Positions 8,178 through 16,034 of a stretch of 64,000 nt of DNA are shown one piece after another (within the stretch, counting starts at the first letter, position 1; every line of letters begins with the position of its first letter). Origin of the DNA: a virus; the IMG/VR virus record IMGVR_UViG_3300033981_002321, positions 1-64,000 of that record. One strand, given 5' to 3'. Under the pieces are notes generated by a model that ran no database searches, had not been told where the DNA came from, and worked only from the letters and a program-made list of their open reading frames with translations. The translations under genes and the position numbers were made by a program.

Positions 8178-8206
8178 ACACTAGCACCGATAGTGCCATA
8201 GCGCAA
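8178..8206 (-). promoter_or_regulatory. leftward promoter with operator palindrome
   Basis: Minus-strand TTGCGC, 17 bases, TAGTGT. The spacer holds GCACTATCGGTGC at 8184-8196, one of seven copies of the palindrome. About 50 bases before the coiled-coil gene and back to back with the plus-strand membrane-protein gene at 8212. Confidence 0.65.
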
Positions 8207-8211
8207 TCCCA

Positions 8212-8502
8212 ATGTCAGAAAATCTTCAAACTGTTGCAAGCAGTCGGCAACCTGATAGACTGCGAGGACTTGAGCGACTTCTCATGAAGCTGCGGCCTCA
8301 CGCGAACAAGTTTCTTTTTATTGTCGTGAATGTATTCAAAGCAGTTTGCATGGTTGCTGCAATATTTGCAGTTCTCTGTTTTATTGTTATTGGAATAGGC
8401 GGTCTGTTGCTTGCAAGCTATGGATTGGGGGGCTTGGCGGGGGTTGTTTTTACAGTTCTTGCTCTGCTTGGGCTGCTTTTTCTTGGCCAATCGGGGCGAT
8501 GA
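8212..8502 (+). CDS. two-helix membrane protein
   Basis: 96 residues. A polar N-terminus of about 30 residues precedes two hydrophobic segments (about 35-66 and 68-92, e.g. VCMVAAIFAVLCFIVIGIGG). Its stop overlaps the ATG of the SLOG-domain gene (8499-8502), so they form a coupled pair. Small membrane protein plus SLOG sensor is an arrangement seen in some defence modules, but nothing more here supports that. Confidence 0.65.
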   Translation: MSENLQTVASSRQPDRLRGLERLLMKLRPHANKFLFIVVNVFKAVCMVAAIFAVLCFIVIGIGGLLLASYGLGGLAGVVFTVLALLGLLFLGQSGR

Positions 8503-9089
8503 GCAACAAAAGGATCTACGCGGGGATAGGTTCAAGAGAAACGCCCCCTGCAACACTTGTGATCATCAAGAAGCTGGCGGGCCTGCTGGAGCGAGAGGGG
8601 TGGCTGCTGCGGAGTGGGGGCGCAGATGGCGCCGACACCACCTTTGAGCAGGGCGTGAGGGACCCCAGGCATCGAGCCATCTTCCTCCCCGGAGACTGGT
8701 TCAACGAGCGCAGGGCGGGCACTGGCGGCTTTTACGACAGCACCAAGCTCCCAGGCTGGGAGAAGGCCCTGAAGACGGTAGATCGCTTTCACCCCGCCCC
8801 CGACAATCTCAGTCCGTTTGGGCGCAAATTGATGGCGAGGAACGCCATGCAGATACTTGGGCCAAACCTTGATCGCCCCACTGATTTGGTTATCGCATGG
8901 ACGAAGAGCGGTCTAATGTCTGGCGGAACATCGCAGGCACTAAGAATCGCGGAAGAATATAAAGTGCCGGTCATAAATCTCGGCTCTCCGTTTTACGGCC
9001 ATTTGATTGATGGTGTGCAGTCTGGAATCAATGCAGAGCATGTCGTGATACAAAAAGTGATGGAGCAGTGCTGGCAGCTAGAGTCTTAG
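8499..9089 (+). CDS. SLOG/DprA-like Rossmann-fold protein
   Basis: 196 residues from ATG 8499. GIGSRETP (9-16), LRSGGADGAD (37-46) and GLMSGGTSQAL (138-148) are the glycine-rich loops of the SLOG superfamily, close to the phage DprA/LOG-like form with the GSRE opening. SLOG proteins bind nucleotides or nucleotide-derived signals, or act on nucleotide precursors. The DprA DNA-binding and RecA-interaction regions are absent, so a recombination role should not be assumed. Confidence 0.75.
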   Translation: MSNKRIYAGIGSRETPPATLVIIKKLAGLLEREGWLLRSGGADGADTTFEQGVRDPRHRAIFLPGDWFNERRAGTGGFYDSTKLPGWEKALKTVDRFHPAPDNLSPFGRKLMARNAMQILGPNLDRPTDLVIAWTKSGLMSGGTSQALRIAEEYKVPVINLGSPFYGHLIDGVQSGINAEHVVIQKVMEQCWQLES

Positions 9090-9151
9090 CAGACGCAACT
9101 GGATAAAGCCTGTCCTGCCGTTCATGGCTTGATAGAGCCCACATTTTCGCC

Positions 9152-9778
9152 ATGATTTACCCCGCAACTCTCAATATTACGATTCTGCAGAACTCGACCT
9201 TTGAGTTGAGTCTTCGTGCATTGCAGAATCAGAAAGCTATCACTGGTTTTGCCGTTGCCAACAGTAATCCAATTTTTGTTGTGCCATGCCATCGCTTCAC
9301 TGCTGGCAGCAAGGTAGTAATAGTGCCTCAAGGGCAAAGCAGTGCATCGCTGCCTGCCGCAACACCAGAAACATACGATGTTCCCTGCGGGCTAGAATTA
9401 AACAAAGTGTATTTTGTAGTTGACGCTGGGTTGGCGACCAACACATTTACTATTTCGGAAACCGATGGCGGTAGTCCAATTACGGTTGCTGATACCCCCC
9501 TGGGTTCTCTAATGGTTGCAGAACCTGTTGATCTAACGGACTACACCGCCGATGCTGACCTGATAGACATTACCACCAAGGAAGAGGTGGCAACATTTAC
9601 CTGCACGCTGCCAGCCGCTGCTGATGGACTGGTCCAAATCACGATGGAACCAGAAATCACTGTTGACCTGACAGAGGGGCTCAGTAACTGGGATTTGTCA
9701 CTAACAAGTGATACCGGCGCCCGATATTACTGGCTGCAAGGCACTGCAACTGTGACAAAAACCAGTTCGAGGAGCTGA
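9152..9778 (+). CDS. putative virion protein
   Basis: 208 residues, beta-rich. Starts MIYPATLNITILQNSTFEL, a form typical of proteins beside phage adhesins, and ends YDLxLT-like (NWDLSLTSDTGARYYWLQGT), a pattern I associate with tail or baseplate accessory proteins. It opens the plus-strand virion-like island. Three genes in this window (9152, 10528, 22910) start in the context TTTCGCCATG. Confidence 0.55.
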   Translation: MIYPATLNITILQNSTFELSLRALQNQKAITGFAVANSNPIFVVPCHRFTAGSKVVIVPQGQSSASLPAATPETYDVPCGLELNKVYFVVDAGLATNTFTISETDGGSPITVADTPLGSLMVAEPVDLTDYTADADLIDITTKEEVATFTCTLPAAADGLVQITMEPEITVDLTEGLSNWDLSLTSDTGARYYWLQGTATVTKTSSRS

Positions 9779-9780
9779 TT

Positions 9781-10185
9781 ATGACAGCAATTGATACTGT
9801 TGTCGTCGCTCAAGTATCTTCAAGCAATACCGGAGAGAGTGCATATGTAGTCACTGCCAACTCCATCGACAGGATAAAAGTTTCTACGGCTGAGCAGCCA
9901 GAAAGTGCAATATTTGCAAATCAACCAGCTGCGGTCATGGTCGCTGTCGTTGATTCTGTATCAGGGCCGACCCCCATTCCGCCATCTCCAATATCAGAAT
10001 CAGGATTGGCGAGTTTTAATCCAACAGCAAGCCTTAATTTCGTTGTTCCATTTGCTGTTCTCCAGGCAACCGGTGCTGGTGGAAATGTTGCTCTACCTCC
10101 GGAGGGCACGCTGCAATTCAGCAATCCAACGCCTAGTGTCAATTTTGCAGTGTCGCCCGTTGAAATTAGCTTGTCCGTTCCCTGA
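9781..10185 (+). CDS. hypothetical protein of the virion-like island
   Basis: 134 residues, two bases after the previous stop, so same operon. Small-residue and beta-rich, with two similar segments: LASFNPTASLNFVVPFAVLQ (about 75-95) and LQFSNPTPSVNFAVSP (about 111-126), an internal repeat. No family known. Confidence 0.55.
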   Translation: MTAIDTVVVAQVSSSNTGESAYVVTANSIDRIKVSTAEQPESAIFANQPAAVMVAVVDSVSGPTPIPPSPISESGLASFNPTASLNFVVPFAVLQATGAGGNVALPPEGTLQFSNPTPSVNFAVSPVEISLSVP

Positions 10186-10223
10186 CTCGTGATCCCTAGC
10201 CTGACCCTAAACCCGTCAGCGCT

Positions 10224-10319
10224 ATGGCATCTCTGATCTTCAACTCCTTCCACGAGGATCTGGCCAAGGTTGTATCAATAACTTGCAATATCACTAACAG
10301 GCAGGCCACGCAAGGATGA
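10224..10319 (+). pseudogene. truncated remnant of a MASLIFNSF-type phage gene
   Basis: A 31-codon frame beginning MASLIFNSFHEDLAK. That N-terminus is the opening of a phage structural protein I know as considerably longer. After about 15 residues the similarity ends and the frame runs into a stop. Most likely a leftover from a deletion or recombination in this fast-changing region. Confidence 0.5.
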
Positions 10320-10326
10320 AATTTCA

Positions 10327-10467
10327 ATGAAAGGCCTCCTGCTGGTTATCGCTTCAATCATTTTGATCCCGGCCATTCCCCTGCCGCTCGCTGCTTCTCT
10401 GGCGTTAACCCTGCCATTGGTGGCAGCCATGGCCGACATAATACAGCCATCCGACATTGAGGAATAA
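10327..10467 (+). CDS. 46-residue membrane peptide
   Basis: MKGLLLVIASIILIPAIPLP, then LAASLALTLPLVAAMADIIQ: almost entirely hydrophobic with an acidic end (PSDIEE). An AAGGA Shine-Dalgarno lies about 11 bases before ATG 10327, inside the end of the remnant gene. Could be a holin-like or other membrane peptide. Confidence 0.55.
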   Translation: MKGLLLVIASIILIPAIPLPLAASLALTLPLVAAMADIIQPSDIEE

Positions 10468-10527
10468 GATCGCTGACCTCGGCTAGCGTGGCATCAACTA
10501 AAATAGGCCTAAAGCCGCAGTTTCGCC

Positions 10528-11532
10528 ATGCCCGCCACTAAGGAAACCTACTCAGCAGCTGCCCCATGGCTTGCATCAACTGCAGCGCAGTTGTTAGAGG
10601 ATGCGTTCATTGATGCCGGCTTGATGACAAGCTGGTATGACTCATTCCTGAGCGGCAGCGTTGAAAACAGAATCTTGCAGGTGGTATATGACGGCACCAA
10701 GACTTACGGCACCTGTTATTACTGGTTCGTCATCTCGACCAGCACAATTGGTGTCAGCGTGGCAACCGGGTGGAACGCCACAACACATGTGCCCACCGGG
10801 ACGCAATACAGCGATTATTTCAGTACGGAAACCAACACCACGGCCAGACATTCCCCACTGGCTGGCACGTTGTCAAGCAGCACAGAGATTAACGTCGTTC
10901 GCTACACCAGCACCGACAACCCGGATTATTCGTGGTTTGTGATCAGGAATGGTGCAACGCCCTTTCCGTTTATGATTACGCCAGATTCCGCGCCGCTGGT
11001 GCCGTGGCTGGATCTGAATCAGGTGTTTTTCCATCATGTTGTGAATATGCTGATGGAAGTGACAAGCACTACAGGCAACACAAGTGTAGGGCGAGCCCAC
11101 TTCCAAGATATTTACAGATTGCGCAGAAGCTATGCACAGAGCCAGGGATTGAGATCAGAAATCAGTGCAACTGATGGATACACCGATTCTCGACGACTGT
11201 TTGGTTACAGCAGCGTTGGCGCTTCGACTAGTACATCTCCCTCTTCCGATATTTTCGCCAACGTCATTTCCGTGCCCTACCGCCTCCAGCGCTCCGGCCT
11301 GCCGTTTGCCTCTAATTACACCCCCGTCCTATTCGGCTGCTCCTATTCGTTCTATGTGAACGAACCACTGCCGGATGATTTCGCCGTCTACTTCCCCTAT
11401 ACTAACACCAGCTTCAGCTTTGGTGACAGCATCGTGATCACGGCTGGCGTTGAAGAATGGGAAGTGCTGAACTTTGCTAACAACAGCTCAGCAGATGCTG
11501 CCAGTCCGCTGTTCCTGGCGCGGCTAGTCTGA
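10528..11532 (+). CDS. putative virion protein, copy 1 of a duplicated pair
   Basis: 334 residues. The first 130 residues closely match the gene at 12274 (shared KETY, DAFIDAGLMT-WYDSFLSGS, ENRIL, TGTQY) and so does the C-terminus (EPLP-DF, AG-EEW-VL, LFLAR-V), while the middle differs. This layout, with conserved ends and a variable centre, suits an exchangeable fibre or particle-decoration protein. I recall similar sequences from marine and freshwater phages and picocyanobacterial gene sets, with no defined function. Confidence 0.65.
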   Translation: MPATKETYSAAAPWLASTAAQLLEDAFIDAGLMTSWYDSFLSGSVENRILQVVYDGTKTYGTCYYWFVISTSTIGVSVATGWNATTHVPTGTQYSDYFSTETNTTARHSPLAGTLSSSTEINVVRYTSTDNPDYSWFVIRNGATPFPFMITPDSAPLVPWLDLNQVFFHHVVNMLMEVTSTTGNTSVGRAHFQDIYRLRRSYAQSQGLRSEISATDGYTDSRRLFGYSSVGASTSTSPSSDIFANVISVPYRLQRSGLPFASNYTPVLFGCSYSFYVNEPLPDDFAVYFPYTNTSFSFGDSIVITAGVEEWEVLNFANNSSADAASPLFLARLV

Positions 11533-11550
11533 TCTTAGCTGAAGTTGCAA

Positions 11551-12231
11551 ATGGCCAGCATTTCTGTTCCGCCAAAAGATAGTCAAGCGGGTATTGCCGC
11601 CGAAGCCGCTTCGCAGATGACAGTTTCAACATCAAGCAGTGAATCCACCACACTGACAGCTTCGACGCCCTCTCGCATGACAATCGTGGCGATGAGGGGA
11701 CTCGCAGGCACTGGCGGGGGCGGGGGCGGAGTAAAGAATCTCTCAGAGCTTGAAGATGTAAACGTTACAACAAATCCTCCATCTGATAACCAGCCACTTG
11801 TTTACAATGAGTACCTAGAAAAGTGGGTTCCAGGCGATAAACCTATTAGTCTTGACTACATTGAACACACCACCGAGAGCTTGCTGCCTGGCGACGTGGA
11901 AGACGTTTCGCTAAGCTCTCCGCTAATTTTCAACATACTGGCAATATATTCAACCAACCCAGCATGGGTTCGTGTCTATGGAACAAGTGATGCAAGAACG
12001 GCTGATACGCGAACCAGCCCAGGTGGAATACCACCAGCAGCTGGAACTGACTTCTACGCAGAGGTCGTAACCACGGAATCTCCACAGCTTATCAGGTTCT
12101 CCCCCATCCCGATGGTACTCACATCTTTTGGAGAGGTATTTATTCGGGTCGTTAACATGGACACTGTAAACAGAGAGCTATATCTCAATTTCGGGATTCT
12201 TGCTTACGGGGTTTATACAGTAGGCGGTTGA
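11551..12231 (+). CDS. hypothetical virion-island protein
   Basis: 226 residues from ATG 11551. The N-terminal 60 residues are Ser/Thr-rich and end in a six-glycine stretch; VKNLSELEDVNVTTNPPSDN follows, a motif common at the N-terminus of phage tail-fibre trimers. The rest is beta-rich. It sits between the two duplicated genes. Confidence 0.55.
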   Translation: MASISVPPKDSQAGIAAEAASQMTVSTSSSESTTLTASTPSRMTIVAMRGLAGTGGGGGGVKNLSELEDVNVTTNPPSDNQPLVYNEYLEKWVPGDKPISLDYIEHTTESLLPGDVEDVSLSSPLIFNILAIYSTNPAWVRVYGTSDARTADTRTSPGGIPPAAGTDFYAEVVTTESPQLIRFSPIPMVLTSFGEVFIRVVNMDTVNRELYLNFGILAYGVYTVGG

Positions 12232-12273
12232 CGCCTGATCCTTGCTTTCTTCACTTTATTCCTTTCTTGAATC

Positions 12274-13269
12274 ATGGCCTGCACTAAAGAAACCTACACC
12301 GCTACAGCAACGTGGACCGCCAGCCAGCTGGCCACGCTGTTCCGTGATGCCTTCATCGACGCTGGGTTGATGACGGACTGGTACGACTCATTTCTGAGCG
12401 GCAGTATTGAGAATCGGATTCTGGAAGTCACCTACGCCGGGACCAAAGCATACGGCAAAACTTACTACTGGTTCATGTTCTCGACTACTGGCGTGTGGTT
12501 GCATGTGGCAACGGGATGGAATACTGCGACGGATCAGCCAACTGGCACGCAGTATCTGGACTTCTTTGCCACCACAACGAACGCAACAACCAACCACTGG
12601 CAGATGTTCGCTGCTGCCACATCAAATACTGTGGAGCTGGTGCGTTACACCTCTGGCGTGGATGCGGATCAAAGTTGGTTCACGATCAAGCGCAGCGGTG
12701 GTGTTGATCGGACGTTTACGATTATCAACGATGCGCTTACGGTGCAGTCGTGGCTAGATTTGAGCAAGGGGTTTTTCAATGGGTTTGTGCATGTGGCACC
12801 TTTGATTGATAGCAACTCTGGAGTTGTCCAGTTTGATCGTGGGCCTGCCCTTAGGCGGGAAATTGCAGTGGGGACCTATCTAATTGGTGATACGGCCTCA
12901 ACGAATTATACTAATAACATTGTCACTAGAACCCTTTGTTCGTATGGAGTAACCGGAAGGGCCAATGCTAATGGTGCTGGCAACTACGGCACAACGGGAT
13001 TCATCCCCCTCCCCACCGCCTCAGCCACCGCCAACCCTGCCTACACCGCCGACAGCAATCCCGTATTCCACAGCCTGCCATTCCACCCTTACGTTGCCGA
13101 ACCGCTGCCGTCTGACTTCGGCATGAGCTTCCATTTCGCCAGCAATGCCTTCGACCCTGGCGACACGCTGGTGGTCACTGCAGGCGCTGAAGAATGGCAA
13201 GTGCTGGCTGAAACCGCAGGCACTGCCGGGACCGTTGCCACCCCCATGTTCCTCGCCCGCATGGTCTGA
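12274..13269 (+). CDS. putative virion protein, copy 2 of a duplicated pair
   Basis: 331 residues, paralogue of the gene at 10528: residues 1-150 and the last 60 align without large gaps, e.g. DAFIDAGLMTDWYDSFLSGS against DAFIDAGLMTSWYDSFLSGS. The central 150-260 is unrelated in detail. Starts MACTKETYTATATWTASQLA. Same role as copy 1, possibly with a different binding specificity. Confidence 0.65.
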   Translation: MACTKETYTATATWTASQLATLFRDAFIDAGLMTDWYDSFLSGSIENRILEVTYAGTKAYGKTYYWFMFSTTGVWLHVATGWNTATDQPTGTQYLDFFATTTNATTNHWQMFAAATSNTVELVRYTSGVDADQSWFTIKRSGGVDRTFTIINDALTVQSWLDLSKGFFNGFVHVAPLIDSNSGVVQFDRGPALRREIAVGTYLIGDTASTNYTNNIVTRTLCSYGVTGRANANGAGNYGTTGFIPLPTASATANPAYTADSNPVFHSLPFHPYVAEPLPSDFGMSFHFASNAFDPGDTLVVTAGAEEWQVLAETAGTAGTVATPMFLARMV

Positions 13270-13274
13270 GTCTG

Positions 13275-13508
13275 ATGGCTGTCATCAATCAGAGCCCCTT
13301 AGGTCAAACCAGCATCGCCATCTCGGGCATCAGCTTCGCCAGCCTGGTGGTCGGCAGCGGCGATCCATTCCGTGAGCCCGCCTCGCGTGTACATGATGGT
13401 GGGGCAAGCGTGGCGATCTCGTTTGGCGGCACTCCCGAACCCCCCGGCCCAACCATCCCCACCACCGGGCAAATCTGGCCCTTGGGCATTCCGATTACTG
13501 GCACATAA
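13275..13508 (+). CDS. small hypothetical protein
   Basis: 77 residues, five bases after the second duplicated gene. Beta-like start (TSIAISGISFASLVVG) and a proline-rich middle (GGTPEPPGPTIPTTG). Resembles short capsid or tail accessory peptides only in composition. Confidence 0.5.
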   Translation: MAVINQSPLGQTSIAISGISFASLVVGSGDPFREPASRVHDGGASVAISFGGTPEPPGPTIPTTGQIWPLGIPITGT

Positions 13509-13603
13509 AATGAAATAACTGCAATCAATTCACGCCACGAGATTTTTAAGTCGCAGCAAGAGTATGTCCCAGCCATTAGAGTGCTAGCAGTCGATATTAA
13601 GCA

Positions 13604-13879
13604 GTGGCCGTTAAAACAAGCATTCTAAAAAGACTCGTAACTCAGCTAAGACGGAACGGAATGTCAGAGGCTGCGGCAAATGCAGCAGCCAGAAGTAGAT
13701 TGCAAAAAGCTGGGATACTCAAGAAGGGAAGTGATGAACTAACGGAATATGGCAAGAAAAGACAGGCAATGGGGGCGGCTGGCAGAGCCAAAGATCGAGC
13801 AGCAAAGGCAAGTGGCAGAAAACCGAGTGAATATAAATATAACGCTAAAACCAATAGAGCGACGCTGAAGAAAAAATAA
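13604..13879 (+). CDS. basic, alanine-rich small protein
   Basis: 91 residues from GTG 13604. Very basic (MAVKTSILKRLVTQLRRNG and AAGRAKDRAAKASGRK) with the end YKYNAKTNRATLKKK. I recognise this type from many phages, usually near structural genes; a DNA-binding or internal virion role is inferred from charge. Confidence 0.6.
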   Translation: MAVKTSILKRLVTQLRRNGMSEAAANAAARSRLQKAGILKKGSDELTEYGKKRQAMGAAGRAKDRAAKASGRKPSEYKYNAKTNRATLKKK

Positions 13880-13896
13880 ACGGATCATGGCGCGAC

Positions 13897-13925
13897 TTGA
13901 CAAAGAAAAGACTGCGTGATAGAAT
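13897..13925 (+). promoter_or_regulatory. rightward promoter
   Basis: TTGACA, 17 bases, TAGAAT. AGGAGG follows the -10 directly but is about 25 bases from the ATG at 13956, so it is probably not the working ribosome site. The CGTGATAGAAT around the -10 recurs at 14200-14210 in front of the next gene. Confidence 0.6.
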
Positions 13926-13955
13926 TAGGAGGTCAAGTTTCTTAACTTCTCAAAC

Positions 13956-14204
13956 ATGAAAGGATCTTTGCATTTTACCGGCAGTCAAGACAGCGAAACA
14001 TTTATTGGAAAGCTTGTAAATGTGGTAGTTTCCATTAAAAACAAAGGGGAATCGAAAAGAGTTATTTGGCATCAGCCAGTTCGAGATCAGCTCTGGTGGT
14101 TTGGCTTTCAGCCCGAGAAAGGATGCTTTGGGCGCATTCGCTGGTTCAACTCGGACCAAGACGAGGGCTCATGGGGCAGGGTCTTTCTTTCACGCAATCC
14201 GTGA
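13956..14204 (+). CDS. small beta-rich hypothetical protein
   Basis: 82 residues, MKGSLHFTGSQDSETFIGKL. Contains LVNVVVSIKNKGESKRVIW and ends RIRWFNSDQDEGSWGRVFLS; aromatic and beta-like throughout. It has a promoter of its own. Function unknown. Confidence 0.6.
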   Translation: MKGSLHFTGSQDSETFIGKLVNVVVSIKNKGESKRVIWHQPVRDQLWWFGFQPEKGCFGRIRWFNSDQDEGSWGRVFLSRNP

Positions 14205-14377
14205 TAGAATCCCTGAGCGACTCAAAGCCCCTACCGGGCCGTAGGCCGCAACAAAGACCTTGCTTCGGCGGCAAGGCGGTTTCCGGGGAGTTTGCCAGCG
14301 TTGCAGCCGGAAAACCTAGTAAATACTGGAAATGGAGACGGATGTTCGCCCGGTGAATTCAAAGTTTGTCATTAGCC
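14200..14377 (+). other. possible structured leader or small RNA
   Basis: A -10-like TAGAAT (14205-14210) sits behind an inverted repeat TCACG-N5-CGTGA but has a poor -35. Downstream are two GC hairpins: CCTAC/GTAGG at about 14232-14247 and CCTTGC/GCAAGG with a TTCGGCG loop at about 14262-14280. No reading frame looks real here. It could be the leader of the 48-codon gene that follows or a separate RNA ending at the terminator at 14572. Confidence 0.3.
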
Positions 14378-14524
14378 ATGGCATTTGTTCACCAACTTCG
14401 AGCTACCCGTCTTCGACACAACTCTCTCTTCGGCTCTGACCCCGTGCTAGACGCGGCAGTAGGAATCCCTGGGTTGTGGCTGCCGCTCTGCTACCAAGGA
14501 CGCTTGGTGAAGCATCGGGCATAA
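14378..14524 (+). CDS. 48-residue hypothetical protein
   Basis: MAFVHQLRATRLRHNSLFGS, then DPVLDAAVGIPGLWLPLCYQ. Basic N-terminus and a hydrophobic centre. Followed at once by two hairpins, the second a strong terminator, which supports a transcribed unit. Too short for a family call. Confidence 0.4.
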   Translation: MAFVHQLRATRLRHNSLFGSDPVLDAAVGIPGLWLPLCYQGRLVKHRA

Positions 14525-14526
14525 GT

Positions 14527-14602
14527 CCTGCTTCGGCAGGCCAGGGGGCTGATCACCCCTGCCAATCACGGAAAGACCCGAAGCTTCGGCCCTCGGGTCT
14601 TT
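14527..14602. terminator. double hairpin with bidirectional terminator
   Basis: First hairpin CCTGC-TTCG-GCAGG (14527-14540). Second hairpin pairs AAAGACCCGA (14572-14581) with TCGGGTCTTT (14593-14602); its A-rich and T-rich flanks make it work in both directions. It separates the plus-strand island from the end of the minus-strand RlaP-like gene (stop at 14616). Confidence 0.85.
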
Positions 14603-14615
14603 CTTGTGTTTGCAG

Positions 14616-15404
14616 TTATCTAGCTTTTACAGTTTTGCACAGCAATCGATCGATAGGCTCAATTGTTCTTTTTTGCCCCGGACTGAAACCGTGAGCAGTG
14701 GTTTCAAAGTATGCAATTTTCTCATCAAGGAAATCATTGATTACTTGAATTCTCATCCCTCTGCCAAGCTCCTTCTGACTTTTCTTTCTTTCGAGCAAGA
14801 CCAAGATCTCTTTCAGTGCCGCTTCTGGCACATCGCATTCGTGCAGCAATTGCGCAAACAGCATAGGCGGGGATTTATGGTACTTCTCGATCCACATACA
14901 AGCAAGCACGGGGCGGAGAACGTAAAAGTATTTCTTCGTTCTGACCAAATCACTCTTCAGGTACTCCTTGAAGTTCTTTTTGGCCATGTGAATATAATGA
15001 TACACAGATGCTATCTCTGAAAAGCAAGACTTACTTAGTTTGTACAGCTCTTGATAGAAATCAAGATTAACCTTGTAGATCATTGGGGATCTAAGCCATT
15101 CCATGAGCACTGGATTGCCTTTATTTAGCAAAAACAGAGCTTTTCTAACATCCCAGCCAGAGTAGTCAAATTCATCTACGATCGGATATTCGATAACATC
15201 TCTGTCTGGTATGACCTTTAGATACCATTCCTCTTTGTGTCTGTAGATAAACCGCACATCGTAATCCGAGTCGGGGGATTCAAAACCCCAGGCCCTTGAA
15301 CCAGACTCTGCTGCGTAGAGAATCTCAACAGAATGTTCTTGCTCTATTTCAGATAATCGCGTGATTATCTTAGTGCAGTAATCGGAAGTGTCAGTTTGAA
15401 ACAT
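14616..15404 (-). CDS. RlaP/YcgL-type nucleotidyltransferase (COG3541-like)
   Basis: 262 residues from ATG 15404; the longer frame to 15515 overlaps the upstream gene and is not used. GSRAWGFESPDSDYDVRF (35-52) is the polymerase-beta nucleotidyltransferase signature with aspartates 45, 47 and 49. DYSGWDVRKALFLLNKGNP and EWLRSP further on are the hallmarks of the COG3541 (YcgL/RlaP) family. RlaP members are linked by gene neighbourhood to RNA ligases and RNA repair; no ligase is visible here. In a phage it could repair tRNAs cut by host defence nucleases, or modify RNA ends. No metal-ligand residue appears missing. Confidence 0.85.
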   Translation of the reverse strand: MFQTDTSDYCTKIITRLSEIEQEHSVEILYAAESGSRAWGFESPDSDYDVRFIYRHKEEWYLKVIPDRDVIEYPIVDEFDYSGWDVRKALFLLNKGNPVLMEWLRSPMIYKVNLDFYQELYKLSKSCFSEIASVYHYIHMAKKNFKEYLKSDLVRTKKYFYVLRPVLACMWIEKYHKSPPMLFAQLLHECDVPEAALKEILVLLERKKSQKELGRGMRIQVINDFLDEKIAYFETTAHGFSPGQKRTIEPIDRLLCKTVKAR

Positions 15405-15417
15405 TTTCAAATACTGT

Positions 15418-15627
15418 CTAATAAACGGGAGGCAGGGGATCGCAGCATCGACGCACTTTCCAGTATTCAAATCTGTTAAGTGCAACACGCTCGTAAACGT
15501 GCTGAAGCTCTCCAAAGCGACTAAACTCGGGGACGCAGATCCAGTGTGACGGCGTTACTTTCATGGAAAGACCATCGTACGGGCCACCGATGAGTGAAAC
15601 TTCAGCGAACAAATCAGCCTGAGGCAT
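15418..15627 (-). CDS. small GGPYDG-motif protein
   Basis: 69 residues from ATG 15627 (MPQADLFAEVSLIGGPYDGL). The LIGGPYDGLSMKV opening and a later Y-x-R and Y-W-K-x-R pattern belong to a small beta-barrel family common in phages and actinobacterial genomes, with no known function. Its start lies inside the end of the upstream membrane-protein gene. Confidence 0.6.
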   Translation of the reverse strand: MPQADLFAEVSLIGGPYDGLSMKVTPSHWICVPEFSRFGELQHVYERVALNRFEYWKVRRCCDPLPPVY

Positions 15628-15772
15628 TGTCAAGCAGTGCAGAGATTGCATATACCGGCCAGATGAATGGCCGCAAGAAAGCCAGTGCGATAGCCTGAGT
15701 GGTCAGCTTATCGAGTACCGAGAACAGCATCCACATAGCGAGGCAGCTGCTTCCGTAAAAGTAAACGTTCAT
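15614..15772 (-). CDS. 52-residue membrane protein
   Basis: MNVYFYGSSCLAMWMLFSVL, then DKLTTQAIALAFLRPFIWPV and YAISALLDNASG. Two hydrophobic stretches, so membrane-inserted. The stop overlaps the next gene by 14 bases. No family known. Confidence 0.5.
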   Translation of the reverse strand: MNVYFYGSSCLAMWMLFSVLDKLTTQAIALAFLRPFIWPVYAISALLDNASG

Positions 15773-15794
15773 TGAATTCCTTAAAGTGTTAGGG

Positions 15795-16022
15795 CTAATT
15801 TTCTGAAATATCCCATCGCCTGCGACTCCACTCCGCTGTGCTGATCACCTCTATCGCACCATCTCGAAAACGCGATGCGTATGGATCATAAACACTGCGA
15901 GAAGCTGGCTCAAGTGTTTGAGGGTCAACGGCAAAGCACATTTTGTCAGGGCTAATTACTTTGATTAGACCCGAATAATCGCCAGCAAACCGTGTCGTTT
16001 GCAATTCTCTTGGATCGGTCAT
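15795..16022 (-). CDS. small hypothetical protein
   Basis: 75 residues, MTDPRELQTTRFAGDYSGLI. Beta-like first half (LIKVISPDKMCFAVDP) and a polar end with EWSRRRWD. No family recognised. Confidence 0.55.
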   Translation of the reverse strand: MTDPRELQTTRFAGDYSGLIKVISPDKMCFAVDPQTLEPASRSVYDPYASRFRDGAIEVISTAEWSRRRWDISEN

Positions 16023-16034
16023 GTTTATTTTGCC

